Assembly: GCA_015680685.1 (NCBI GenBank)
Contig: MNCI01001429.1
Location: 133,964 to 197,963, forward strand
Origin: Gnetum montanum
Lineage: Eukaryota; Streptophyta; Gnetopsida; Gnetales; Gnetaceae
Direction of reading: 5' to 3'
Length of the DNA: 64,000 nucleotides
Shown here piece by piece: positions 1 to 11,519 of this stretch (its first letter is position 1; the number at the start of each line of letters is the position of its first letter). The notes under the pieces are model-generated. The model saw nothing but the letters and a program-made list of their open reading frames with translations, made no database searches and was not told the origin of the DNA. The position numbers were made by a program, and so were the translations under genes.

Positions 1-299
1 TTGCATGCAACATACTCTACGTACAATTGTGACATGCCTATTCGTGCAAGAGCACAAAGGAGCATGTTGGGGACTACTCGGTCTGGAGGCAACACTATGT
101 TACCCTCCAAGTCTCTCCAACGCAGTTGTTCATCTTGATGGAGAATAAAGGTAAAGTTGGGTACATATTCATTGTGATGAATATATACCACACAGAATTG
201 TTGAGGCACTGGCGGATCTTGGTAACATGTGTTGTGCTGCCGACTGTCTCTTGTGTGAGTCCTAGGCAGTGAAGTGCTTTTGTGCGAAGAAGAAGACAT
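1..299 (-). CDS. Element D: N-terminal part of Athila-like gag, runs off the window edge
   Basis: Read on the minus strand from the ATG at 299-297, the frame stays open for all 99 codons to the edge of the window. It starts MSSSSHKS and then has NEYVPN, FILHQDEQLRW and EGNIVLPPDR. The same blocks recur near the gag starts of elements A (58467, minus) and B (36922, plus), which identifies this as the gag N-terminus of the same retrotransposon group. The gene lies behind an LTR and a primer binding site at 432-450. In B the Gln of this block is a TAG stop, whereas here it is CAA, so D is the best preserved gag in the window and perhaps the youngest element. The rest of gag and pol lie outside the window. 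Gag forms the virus-like particle that packages element RNA. Confidence 0.7.
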   Translation of the reverse strand, partial: MSSSSHKSTSLPRTHTRDSRQHNTCYQDPPVPQQFCVVYIHHNEYVPNFTFILHQDEQLRWRDLEGNIVLPPDRVVPNMLLCALARIGMSQLYVEYVAC

Positions 300-431
300 T
301 TTTGTCTTGTTCGGTGTGCTAATTACCGTTGTCTTATTTTTTATTTATTTTTGATTAATCCTAAGGGTTCATTCTAGCATCCCAACGATATGAATGATTT
401 CCTATGTTCTACGTAGCGCACAAACAACTAA
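300..431 (-). other. Element D: gag leader
   Basis: Untranslated stretch between the primer binding site and the gag ATG. It is shorter than in A and B (about 130 bases versus about 130-150) and has no clear feature of its own. Confidence 0.5.
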
Positions 432-450
432 GTCCCCAGCAACGGTGCCA
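432..450 (-). promoter_or_regulatory. Element D: primer binding site, tRNA-Asp type
   Basis: On the minus strand the site reads TGGCACCGTTGCTGGGGA, one base after the LTR end. The classical Athila site, complementary to the 3' end of tRNA-Asp, is TGGCGCCGTTGCCGGGGA, so there are two mismatches. Both are G-to-A or C-to-T changes at CpG positions. Reverse transcription of the element would start here. Confidence 0.8.
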
Positions 451-451
451 A

Positions 452-919
452 TGATGAGTGGCGAGGTACCCCTACACTCAACCATACGAATACGAGCATT
501 TTATGCACGATCCAGTCGAACTCCAAGGACTAAGTGCCTACATGCCTTAATGGAACACTTAAGGTTAATCAATCACTATCTTACCAAGCTTACTTGTATT
601 GTCACGGTTGTATAGTTAAGTAAGCTTGAGGTATGTGATTTTTGTATCTTTTATCTCTTTAATGTCTTATGCTAATAGGGAAAGATGAAGAGAACTAAGT
701 GACTAACTTTCATTAACTATTTACTAACTAAGTTCTAATTGTCCTAACACTAGTATCCGTTCCCACTTGCCGCACACACCCTGAACCAGTGCAACATTGC
801 TGGGATTACCAAACACTATTCGTTACTGGGTTACCAAGCGTTGCACATATGCTCAAAGCGGTCGTACTGAATGCACTTAACTAGGAGAGTCAAGGGTTGA
901 GAGAGATTAACTAAGCAAG
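452..919 (-). repeat. Element D: 5' LTR, truncated at its outer side
   Basis: In its own orientation the LTR ends ...CGCCACTCATCA next to the primer binding site. The sequence matches the LTR of element C (40438-41291) and the solo LTR at 60249-61053, for example GCGAGGTACC and ACTCAACCATACGAATACG on the plus strand. The match stops near 919, where the ORF3 linker of element E begins, so the U3 part is missing. The junction falls in a short shared stretch (GCTCTT), which suggests deletion or illegitimate recombination. Confidence 0.75.
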
Positions 920-1209
920 CTCTTTGTCTTGGGGGCCACAAATGTACCATTTTTAATATAAAATTTTTTGCGAGTTTTTCTAACTCCCACAAATGTTTAA
1001 CTAAGAACTCAATTGTTAAACATCAAATTGCAAGAGTTAAACCTTTCCAACGAGCTTCAATGACATCTATAATAAAAAATTAATAAAATAATTAATCTGC
1101 CATGGTCCAACCTTAGCCAAAGTGTAACTAACTAATGAGAAAAGTTATATCTACTAACTTTAAAGTTACACATTATATCTACTAATCCATGGATGTGTTG
1201 TGACTGTAG

Positions 1210-4040
1210 ATGGCACCAAAAGAAAAGCACACATAGGAAGCAGGATTGTCCCAACCAAGGGAGAAATGACCTAGAATGGGAAGAGGACAAGAACAACCCT
1301 AAGAAGAACCACTCGCAACCCACACCACAAGTCCTCTTAGGGAAGAGGTAGAGGTGGAATCTATTAGACAAATTCCAAAACTAATAGTAGCAAAAAAACA
1401 CTCCCATCAGGATGATACACTAGCACAACCATCAAATCTTGAGGTGACCTGATAGAGGCTTACCTGAATCAAATCAAATCGCAAGAGGTCCAAAAATGGA
1501 TGCTTCAAGAGTTAAATTTTGGCCCTTTCCTGGAGCATGTGCTAAGATAAGTGTAGAACCAACTAGAGGCCTCTCCCATATGGCCAATCACCACTTCCAC
1601 AAAGGAGTGGTACATGGGAGAAACATTTTTATTCTAGAACAATAGGCAAACTAGATCAACGGTGAAAATCAATGACATCTCAGTGTCCTACTCAATGTAG
1701 GCCATTGCTGCAATGCTTGGGTTGCTTAAAATAGGGGCAAGTCTTGCTAAGATCCTAATGCAAGCAAATCCTAGCATAAAGAAAGAATGGATTCAACAAT
1801 GTTATGGCATTGACCACAAGGATTTTGACACACTCACATCGACAAAGAGGATTCACTACAAGAATGTGGCCTTTCACCTCAATCACACGATGATTCCAAG
1901 CAAAATCACCACCTTCTCTGCCCAAGCATATGTTGCTCTAAGTGGGAGATTCCCTGTCTACCTTCCATAATTGATCTATCTAGAGATGGAGAAACACTTT
2001 AAATAAAATGAACATGGAAGAAAAACACTCCCCTTTCCATGCCTCATTAGGAAACTCTGTTAAAGGGGAGGAATAGCCTATTATACCAATGATACTATCA
2101 GGACTATCCTGGCTACCAACTAGGCAGAAATGATAAAGGATAAAATGCCTTCCATGACTATCCAAGAAGAGGAGCAACAACCACCATCACCATCTACCAC
2201 TCAAACAATTATGCCAGACATCGCTACAACTACCCAACGGTTGCACGAATACAGAGATGGCTCTTGAATGAATAAGAGCAAGTAGGCACAAGTGGCAAGG
2301 ACCCATCCATATATAGACTAGTAATGAGTTAGCTAAATGAGGTGGCCCAAACAATCAATTTGATGGGTGGAGGTTGATCCATATTCTCAGCCCAAATGAC
2401 ATAGCTACCCATGAGAACAAATCTGAGCACCAAAGAGATCATAGTATCTGTCATAGAACAACAACTAATCCCAAAAATCTCTAGGAATGTTGAGACCTTC
2501 TCAGTGCACTTGGAGGAGGATGAAGGGGCAACTATATTGCTGATGCAACACTAGGGGTAGAAGACTACAGCAAAACTGGTCGCTGACTATATTGCTGAAA
2601 CACTCAACACACCTGCAACATCTACATCAAACATCACTGCACTCAAGGATGTGCAGACGTCTACAAGAACCACAAGTGGCATAATAAATGCAACGTAGCA
2701 TGAAGAATTGCTGGACCAACTAGTGGGAACTAGGCAATCACTTTTGGATGTCTTTGACCTTCTAGATAGTATTACTACAATCCAGTTAGAGGTGCTTAAG
2801 GCAAGGGGTAAGAATATCATATTGGACAGGCAACTCAAAATAGCCAAGGAGCTAAATTAAAAGCTCAAATTGCTGACCTTGTAGTCATCAACCTAGCACT
2901 AACAAAAGATGAAGCTATGGAATAGCTTCACACTAGACTAAAAGGAGTTGAGGGTGTAATGGAGATGACAATGTTCTATAGATTCTTGGCAGAGGCCACA
3001 CAACACAAGATTTAGAAAGCCTTGGATCAAACCTACCAAGAGAACGTACAATTGATTGTAGAGAACCATCACCTGCAAAATGTTGATGTGTAAAGGCAAC
3101 AATTAATAGATTTCATCCATAAAAAATAAGAGCAACTAGCTAGAGCAAACATAGAATTGAGGAAATTGGTAACAAAAAATAGAAATCTCTCTATGGAGGA
3201 GGTCTATACCCTTTGTTAGAAAACTATGATTGAGGTAGCTATCTAGAAATTGAAGGCTCTCAAATTTGAGAGAGTCAAGGACCATTACAAAAAAGAAGTT
3301 GGTCTACAAAAGGAAGTGAATAAAAAACACATTTAGTTGGTGAAGGTGAAAGTGAATGAAATCCTCCAACAACTCTAGCAGAGAAAAGAAATGTGGCAAC
3401 CCATTGTTGATGGGATAGATGTCTACAACAAAGCAAAAATATCCATGCAGGAGTTGTAGATTAAGAAGATGACAACGTATATAGAGCTTGCTAATCTCCA
3501 TTAAGAAAATTTGGCCATGTTGACTATTAGATGGCCATGGTTAGAGCTTGAGAAATAGGTGGCCAACTTGTACTTGTTGTACAAGGCTAAGTTCAAGCAT
3601 CACAAAGACACCAAGCAAAAGCTTACGGTGGTAAACATTGAACTTGAAGTTCTCAAGGCACAATTCACAGATCAACGATCAACTACCGAGAACCTAGCCA
3701 AGAGAATGAATGACTACTAAGAGTTGTAAGATGTATTCAGGGTGTTTGATATTGAACACAAATAGTTCGCTGCTTGGTTTATCAATGTAAAGGAGATGTT
3801 TCCGATAATGTCCTATCCATGGGATATCTCCATTCTACCCACATTGGTGATGCCGCATGGACTATAAATGATCCCTGAAGTAAGGAGGAGAAGACGAAGG
3901 CATTACTAGATGCCTTTTTCCTTCCATCGAAGGTTGCAACCACAATAGGACAGCCATAGCTGCCTCAGCTACTGCATGTGCCTGAAGCCAGTGAAGGTCC
4001 TTCAGAACCTTAGGAGCCTCCACCACCTAGGACTGTCTGA
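1210..4040 (+). pseudogene. Element E: ORF3, decayed
   Basis: Start chosen at the ATG directly after GACTGTAG, the place where A and B have GATTATAG-ATG. About 940 codons are traceable by comparison with A (31712-34578) and B (47479-50295). The N-terminal part is basic. The middle keeps a W-C-Y-G-[IV]-D-H-K pattern (around 1800-1840) and PSKITTFSAQA (near 1900). The C-terminal half is a long Glu/Lys/Leu/Gln-rich region predicted to be coiled coil, followed by a Pro-rich tail ending PPPRTV-like. Many stops break the frame, often TAG where other copies have CAG or CAA (for example 1234-1236). The middle resembles the plant 'putative plant transposon protein' family in pattern; this is from memory and was not searched. 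Function unknown; position is that of the Athila env-like gene. Confidence 0.65.
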
Positions 4041-4255
4041 TCTTCTCCACCGCCGTCACACCATCAGAGGATGTGCTATCAAATTTTTGGGTAGTCATAT
4101 CATGGTGTCCAATTTTGTGTCATGAACCTCACAATTTTGTAATGTGTTGATTCGTATACACGAGCACTTAGTTTTGTCAAGTCATTTTGTTAAGAGTTAG
4201 TCAATAATCCCATACCTTTCCAATTTTGTAAGGAAACTTGAGGATGAGTTTTCAT

Positions 4256-4270
4256 TCAATTGTGGAGGTA
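4256..4270 (+). promoter_or_regulatory. Element E: polypurine tract
   Basis: TTGTGGAGGTA directly before the LTR start TGATGGG. The other copies have CATGGGGGTA or TGAGGGTA in this place. It primes plus-strand DNA synthesis. Confidence 0.65.
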
Positions 4271-5261
4271 TGATGGGCATCAAAGTGTCGTGTCAATGGG
4301 CCCCCATCAATAGGACCCTGTTTAAGTGGTGTTGCCCCATTGACGTAGTGTTTGCTATGTCTATGAGGCCCTATTGACGCAGTACTATAGCAAAAACTAT
4401 AAATATGAGCTCCTAGTTGTGTTTATGGGGATTCATGTGATAGTAGTAGCAGAGCTCTTGTAGTTTGTTCATTTGAAAGTTATAATATTTTCTTGATTAT
4501 CCACAACAAAATTCATTGAGTTTACGGATCTTTATTCAAGCATTGTTGTACCTAAACCACACTAGTGTGTATGACAATAAAGACAAGCTTCTTGATAAAC
4601 CTTGCAACATTCTGGATAGTTTAAATGTTTTATTCTTACATTTAATGTTTTCAGTTATTTGTTCAATGTTTCTTGGTAATTAAGCTAATTAAGTGATTAA
4701 GTAAGATAAGCTAAATAGACTAAATACATAAGTATGACTACTTCGAGCGTAAACACATATATGCTTGGTAATCCCAACAGCATTATTGCTTGTTGTGCTT
4801 AGTAGCATAGTGCTTGGTAACCTAGNACGTAAACACATATATGCTTGGTAATCCCAACGGCATTATTGCTTGTTGTGCTTAGTAGCATAGTGCTTGGTAA
4901 CCTAGCAGTGAATACATGGGTTCAGGACATGTACAAAAAGTGGGACCAAATGCTTTGTTAGGATTAGTTAGAGATTAATTAGTTAGTTAAATTAGATTGG
5001 CTAATAAATTACTTCATCTCTCTGCTTTAAGCACTAAAGAACATAAAAAAAACAATAAAAATCATATGTCTTGATTACACTTAACCATACCATGTGCATC
5101 ACAAGTGTAATTGGAAAGACAATGAACGATCTTAGGGCAAGGTTTACTTCCTAGAAGACTAGTGTACTAGAAACTATAGAGTCCATAGAATTCGACTGAA
5201 TCGTGCGTAAATGCTTTGTTATTTGTATGGTTGGGCATAGGGGTACCTCAATCGCTCATTA
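4271..5261 (+). repeat. Element E: 3' LTR
   Basis: Starts TGATGGGC after the polypurine tract and ends CGCTCATTA (canonical end TCATCA, one change). U3 has repeated Y-GAC-GAGGCCC-type motifs and a TATA box (ACTATAAATATG near 4400), then AATAAAGACAAGC in R. Part of the length comes from a 79-base duplication around the single N at 4826, probably an assembly artefact. Confidence 0.8.
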
Positions 5262-6776
5262 GGATCCCACTAGAAAGACATGTTACACATGCCTCAAGGT
5301 AGGTGGCTTCTAAGGAATTTCAAAAAAATAACAAGTGCAATCAATAAACTCCTCTCTTGGACAAAACGCCAAGTGATGATGCTCCTTTCAACTATGATAG
5401 TTTTATCATTGTGAATCTGAGAGGAGAAGCAATGCAATGTCACTAGACAATGGTTTAGACTTGGTTTGAATCTTGAATAGAAAGGCTAATGATTACTTTA
5501 ATTATCAATAACACAAAAAAAATTCATTATGGATATGGTAAGACACCTCATGTCTTGATTTCTACAATCCCTTCTAAGTTTGTCTCACCTCATTGTACAA
5601 TTAATTCTAACTTATGATTTTGTATAATATAGCGTAAATTTCCCAACTTGGTACTACTAACATGTGTGTTTTACTAGACAGGTATGCAATACATTTAACT
5701 TCCTAAGTGCCTATGGACACTTTGAGACATGGTTATACAAGGGCACTAAGGACTGGAGCCTACTTTAGGGAGGATCCATTTGTCTAACTATTATATTTCA
5801 TACTTCTTGAGCAAGAGCACATGATCTTAAGCCTTCCAAGAATAATAAATGTTAATAAATACTTCCCTTACCATCCAATAATCCTATTTATATGCCAAAA
5901 CTTCATTCCCTTCTCATCCATCTTATATATACTTAATAAACTTTACTAGCCTGAGATTCCTTTATCATCGACTTTCAATGATTGTTTTTCATTATCAGAG
6001 AATCCTATCCACTCCATAACCCTCTAGACATGCCTCATATTTTTGAGACATTTGATTTGACTCATCTTTTCTCCATAAATTCCAAGCAAAATTTGAATTT
6101 TCAAAGGTGATATCATAGCTACAATATTGGATAGCCTTCGATATTGTATATGTAATATCTGATCTACAATATTACACATATAAATTGGTACATATAGCAC
6201 AAGGGAGTTAGAAAATTTTCATTTCTCATTTTCCATGTGATGAGAGGTTTTGCCAATTTTTTCTTCCCAAGAAAGAGCTTTGACATCCTAACTTTTGATG
6301 CTTGTACCTTGATCCTTGTACCTTCGATTTCCAAAATTCTCAAACCTTGTTGATCATGGAGCTTTCAACTGGTGCGCGTGTGGGGGTGGGGGTGGGTAGT
6401 GGCCAGGGGGATACTTGATGCAATATTGTTGAAATTTCAACCAAAAAATTCTAATGCTCAGAAGATATCTTAAAGGGTATGTATAAGGAAATAACAAGAA
6501 TTTTATAATTTGTTAATCAAACCAAGGCCATAAATACTTAAACAGTCCTCTTAATGTACCATACCAACTCTTTTAGGCCAAAAATAATAGCAAAATTGAT
6601 AATTGTGAAGGGTTATAAGGGACATAACACCTAAGGGGTTTCCTTTTTGAAATTTTTCTAACTCTACAATCATAATGAGCTAAGAACTTGATCTAATTAA
6701 GGGTACAAGTAAGGAAAGGAGTTATCCATAATTGGTGTAAACATTTTAATAATTTCCAAACCTATAATGATTACAA
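5262..6776 (+). other. Element F: linker between pol and ORF3, with U3-like block
   Basis: Non-coding. The stretch 6108-6190 holds GATATCATAG, ATATTGGATAG, CGATATTG and ACAATATTACACATATAAATTGG, that is GATATC/ATATTG-type motifs followed by a TATA-like box at about 6177-6185. F's own LTR has the same kind of motifs in front of its TATA box. The block lies about 600 bases before the ORF3 ATG. See findings for the proposed internal promoter. The rest shows weak similarity to the linkers of A and B. Confidence 0.45.
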
Positions 6777-9524
6777 ATGGCCCTGAAAAGAGGAGCACCA
6801 AGAGGACCCTCACAGCCAACATGTAAAAGACTGAGAGACCATGGAAGAGGCTGAACAAGGGAACAAACACTGCAAATCAAACAAGTAGAGCAAGAAGCAC
6901 AATCATTCAACATCCATCAACAAACCCCTACCACACAGCAACTTGTCCAAGTGGAGACAGAAGTTCCACAAGTCCCAAAATAAGGACAATAACTCACGCT
7001 ATCACATGAATGCCTTTAGGTTATTTAGGAGAAATTCATCATGTCTATTGTGATTGTAAAACTTAATTTTAGTCCATTCATGGAGCTTGCCCCAAATGTT
7101 GTCAAGACTCAACTCCAATCATCTCCCTTGTAGCCTAGCTTGACAACAAGTGGAGATTGGCACTTAGAAGAGACACTTTAATTTTAAAAGAATAAACAAA
7201 CAAATGTTATGGTGAATATTGAGGGAGTCTCAATGTCTTATTCAGTTAAGATGATTGTTGAAGCACTCAATGTGCCCAATGAAGGAGCAAAGGTGGCACA
7301 ACTCTCTACTAGATTTGATATAGATGCAAGAAAGCAGTGGTTGCAACAAGCATAGGGCAAAGAAGATTAAGATTACAGTGAGCTAACTACAAAAGAGAAA
7401 TTTTATTTCAAAATTGGAACTTATCACATGTTTCCCATCAAGAGACTGGATAGAATATCAATATGAGGCTACAGGAAGCACCATTATGATGGGGAAATTC
7501 AATGTAAACATCACCCGTCTCTATTTCCTTGAGATCCAATAGCGGTTTGGGGAAAAAAAGATAGGGAAATTAATACTTCCATTTTCTTGCCTTATCAAAA
7601 AGTTGTGTAGATGAGTTGGCATCTAAGGGTACACCAATGCTGTCCTTAGAAAGCCTTAGAATGCTTCCTATGTAGAGATGCTCAAGTTGATGCCTCCGAA
7701 GAAGGACCAAGCAGAAAAACCAACAAGCACCAAGGAAATTGCAAGCACTACACTTATTGATTAGTAACAACAGGTTGGGCCTAGCAATCAACAACAAACT
7801 AAGTAGCAGCAATAGCAAGAATAGTAGCAACAAGTTCCACTACCACCACCACAAGAGTCATTTGCAGCAAATTGCAAAGATTATTAGTTGGGAAACACAT
7901 GAAGAAGATAGCATGTATAAAGTAATTGATGATGCAGTCAGGTCAAAAATCTCAACAGATCTTGCCAGCAACCAAATTTCATTATAGTCAAGAGGAGGGA
8001 GAGAATGGTCACAATAGATTTCTGGGAACACTGCATCGTTCTAAGTGGTGCTTGAAATTGAAGAAAGAGCCACAGTTGTGGTTATGCAGCACCAAGATGT
8101 AGTAGAAGCCATAGAAGTGATCACCAATCACATAAAAGAATTCTTTAATGTTCATGTTGTGCCACTAATAGGCCCCTTTGGAGCAAGAGATGCTTAAGTA
8201 TTAGCTGGTACCTCAATGACTCCTGCTAATCATGAGAACATGCTCGATAGATTGCTGCAGACAAGGCAGGCCATGCAAAATCTTTTCAACATCCCAAGTG
8301 ATGCCACTGCAGTATAGTCAGAACTAATAACCACCAAGGCAAGCTGGTCATGGCAGAAACTAGGGTGAAGCATGTAGAAAATGAAGTTCATAGATTATAG
8401 GAAGACCTCATAACCCTAAGAGCTGAATGAAGAAATCCAACATAATATATTGTGCCTAGCCAGCTAGAGTGATTTAGAATTGAGATATTAATCACCTAAT
8501 TGACGATAATATGAAGATGAAAAAAGAGAAAGAGAAGGTTGTATGCGATGCTTCAGTAGTAGAAGCATAAACATATGCACATGTTAAGGCACTTACCGCA
8601 TTACAGGAGGAGAACAAGCAAATTGCTGCAAATAATGCTTAGTTGACCAACATAGAGAAGCAAAAGAACATCCTTGAAGAAAGCATTCAGCAACTTTGAG
8701 AGCAAATGTTGAGGGTCAACTAAGATATGAGCTACCTAGCATGAAAGAATAGAAGCCTCTCAATGAAGGAGGTACGTGCAATAAAACAAAAACCCTCAAT
8801 TGAAATAAGCATGTAGAAGAACAAAGAAAAAAAGGCATGAGAGGCTCAAAGAACACTTTCATGATCAAGTGGGCATGTATAAGTAGATTAATGAGAAAGC
8901 AATCTCAATGGCTAAGGCCCAAATCAACTCAATATCAGCACAACATCCAAATTGGTAGCCTATCTTGGATAGCTTAGCTCATGTCAACCAAGTGGAGATC
9001 AAGAACAAAGACTTGCAGATTGAGGACTTAACAAAATACATAGGGTTAGCAAACCTGTGGTATGTTAACTTTACCATGTTGATAGCAGGTAGGCCTAAGA
9101 ATGAACTTGAACAAGTGGCAACCATGTATGCATTGTATGAAAATGAGTTTGTAGACAAAAAGGATGCTTTATAGAACCTACACGTGGCAAACTATGAATT
9201 AGAATTGGTCAAGGCTAGCTATCAGGGCCAAAAAGACTTTGCAGTGAACCTGGCCAAATGAATGTCTAATTATTGAGTTATGCAAAGTGGGAAGAACAGA
9301 GGCAGTTTGCAACATGGTATGTTAAGGCAAACAAGATGTTCTTGCAACTACCATGTCCATGGGATTTACTTACTCCATCACACATCACCCAATCAACATG
9401 GATGGTAGATGACCCCAAAATGAAGGAAGAGAAACTTCAAGCATTGCTCAATTAATACCAGTTCAAGAACCTTGATGACAAGGGAAAACAATCGATGGAA
9501 GAGCCACCATTGCCAGGAACCTAA
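6777..9524 (+). pseudogene. Element F: ORF3, decayed, second subfamily
   Basis: ATG at 6777 (GATTACAA-ATG), aligned to the ORF3 starts of A, B and E; the following MALKRGAPRG is basic. It can be traced for about 915 codons with frameshifts and stops. Recognisable parts: the ...VSMSYSVKMIVEALNVPN block near 7230, the LPFSCLIKKLC block near 7580, a Gln-rich stretch near 7770-7870, a long coiled-coil-like region (8400-9250) and a tail EEPPLPGT before TAA at 9522-9524. The tail matches C (EEPPTPGT) and not A or B (PRTV), which supports the subfamily split. A segment at 8965-9174 is still open and contains YIGLANLWYVNFTMLIAGRP, the counterpart of YMELANL in A. Function unknown. Confidence 0.6.
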
Positions 9525-9708
9525 TCTCCATTGTGCTATTCAAAATTTTTGTTTTGTTTTATCATAAACTTGTGTTGAATTTTGTAAAACACCATTGCAG
9601 CATTCAATGTCTTGTATATAGTTAGTTAATCCTAAATAGTCGAATCTACCTCCCAATTTTGTAAGAGACCCTATCCTCATTTTGTTTTAACTCGAGGACA
9701 AGTTTCCA

Positions 9709-9724
9709 ACCAGTCATGGGGGTA
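9709..9724 (+). promoter_or_regulatory. Element F: polypurine tract
   Basis: GTCATGGGGGTA directly before the LTR start TGATAAG; same position and form as in the other elements. Confidence 0.7.
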
Positions 9725-10686
9725 TGATAAGTCGTATTTATCATTAGTAATAATATCGCATCAATGATGTCGTAATTATGATATCGAAAGGTAAAATAAG
9801 TCATATTTATCACCAGTAATGATATTGCATCAATGATGTTGTAATTATGATATCGTAACACATGTTACATCATCGTTGATATGATATCTCAAGATGTGTG
9901 CAGCCCTATAAATACAACACTTGAATGCACAATCTGCATATTGGATACACAATCTACATAACTTTTCATTCCATAGTAACTAGACTCTATCAGTTTGTTT
10001 TAGTAACTTAGCAATAGAAGTGTATGCCTACAATGTGATGTTAAGTAGTGAACAGAGTTTTTATTCAAATAGATTGTACTTGGATACAATTTGTGAACGA
10101 CAATAAAGATCGAGCTATTTTGCATCATTACAACATCACTTAGTTTATTTTTTGTTTTCTTAGAAAAATTTTCCATGTTTTCATAGTTAGCACTTTACCT
10201 TTTCAAAGTACTTGCTTTACATGTGCACTTAGTACATTAACATGGGTACAACTAATTTTGAATGTTAAATGTGGTTGTCTAGCAATCCCAGTAGTGGTGT
10301 TATTTGATTTGCTCAACAATAACTCCACTTGATAACCTAGTGGCAACTACATAAGTCCAAGACGTGACTGGAGGACTAGGAACAAATACCTATTGCTTAT
10401 GATAGAATAGATCTACTTACTTGCTAATACTTCAGCTTATAAATTATTTTCATTTCATCATGTTCACTAGGAGTAATAATGGCTGAACAACATCAGATAT
10501 CATATACCTCACAGTGAGCTAAACCATACACATAGACTTCACTAGCTCCACATGGAAAGACAATGGTCTCGAACTTAAACCAATTGCTAGCATATTAATA
10601 TTGCCTTATTCATGAATTACACTTGGGTCACGCATGCACACTCATGAATTGTATGGTTGGGTGTTGGATTGTTCCATCGCTCATCA
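9725..10686 (+). repeat. Element F: 3' LTR
   Basis: Starts TGATAAGTCG, ends ATCGCTCATCA. TATA box CCTATAAATACAAC near 9906 and AATAAAGATCGAGC in R near 10105. U3 contains two direct copies of a 69-base unit (listed separately). Confidence 0.8.
9731..9868 (+). repeat. Element F U3: tandem 69-base unit
   Basis: Copies at 9731-9799 and 9800-9868. Both contain GCATCAATGATGT and GTAATTATGATATCG; the copies differ at a few positions. They lie upstream of the TATA box, where enhancer repeats are usual. Confidence 0.75.
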
Positions 10687-11519
10687 AGTATCAACATATG
10701 CTTTTCCATTATTTTCTAGTCATAGTTTTTATTATTGTGTTATGAAAGCTATTGCTTAATTTTATTCATGTTAGATAGGTTGTCCTTATGAGACCATATT
10801 GACTAGGCTCTCGTGCTATCATTATGTCAATGTGATATCATTGAGCTAACCTATTGAATTGGTCTTGATCATTCTTGCATATCAAACTACGAATTTTTAT
10901 CTTTTTTGCACATCAAAATATGAATTTTTGAAACCGCTAATGTAGAGGATGCAAATTACAAAACCTATATTTTGTTGCAATTTAAGATGCTAAATTCTCT
11001 CAAGGATACAAATTTGCTAAAAGTTTATGTTGGCAAAATTTATTAGCAACTAATGGACTTAGTAGAGAAAATCTAAGACTTAATGAAAAGCGAAGTTCCA
11101 AGTTTTTCAACTTTAAAGTTAAATGGTGTTTGAGGTTTGTTGTCAAGTTTAGAATTTTTTGTTTCTTGTGTATAATCCTTTTTTTATATTTCGGTAGAAT
11201 TATAATATAGTGTTCTTTTAACTATTTTTCCTATCCTTTAGAACTTTATTATTATTTATTTTATATTCATTTACTATTTTAAAAAATTTATAACATACAT
11301 ATATTTTCTTATTATTAATTTTGTTTCAGCCCTCTAATACCTATTTATTCTACGATATTGGGATCAGTCATTACTTTTACCTAGGTTTACACGCTCACAT
11401 TGGAGATGCCTAAGCTTTTGTGGTACTGTAATTTAAATTTATGCAGCTGTAAGGGCAACCTCTCGGTAAAAATGCCTTATAGACCACGGTTACGGCAGTG
11501 AGGGAGGCGGCAAGGGCAC
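10687..11519. other. AT-rich stretch without a recognisable gene
   Basis: No long open frame and no match that I can recognise to elements A-G or to the RLP region. It is the right flank of element F. Confidence 0.4.

Larger units (their letters stand above)
920..5261 (+). mobile_element. Element E: 5'-truncated Athila-like retrotransposon (linker, ORF3, 3' LTR)
   Basis: The segment begins inside the linker that precedes ORF3; it matches 47190-47478 of element B. It continues through ORF3 and a polypurine tract and ends with a 3' LTR. LTR promoter, gag and pol are absent. It abuts element D on the left and the linker of element F on the right. The bases after its right end (GGATC) have no partner on the left, as expected if the left end was lost by recombination. 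Confidence 0.75.
5262..10686 (+). mobile_element. Element F: 5'-truncated Athila-like retrotransposon, second subfamily
   Basis: Begins in the post-pol linker: ACTAGAAAGACATG near 5269 is also found in the linkers of A and B. It then runs through ORF3 and ends with a 3' LTR rich in GATATC motifs. LTR and ORF3 tail resemble element C rather than A, B and E, so two subfamilies are present. Gag and pol are absent. Bases after the right end are AGTAT; no left partner can be seen. Confidence 0.7.

Noticed and set aside
4747-4905. Tandem repeat in the LTR of E as a biological feature
   Set aside because: Centred on a single N, like the other N positions, so an assembly artefact is more likely.
7570-7833. 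Leucine-rich ORF on the minus strand
   Set aside because: Antisense shadow of the Gln/Asn-rich part of ORF3 in element F.
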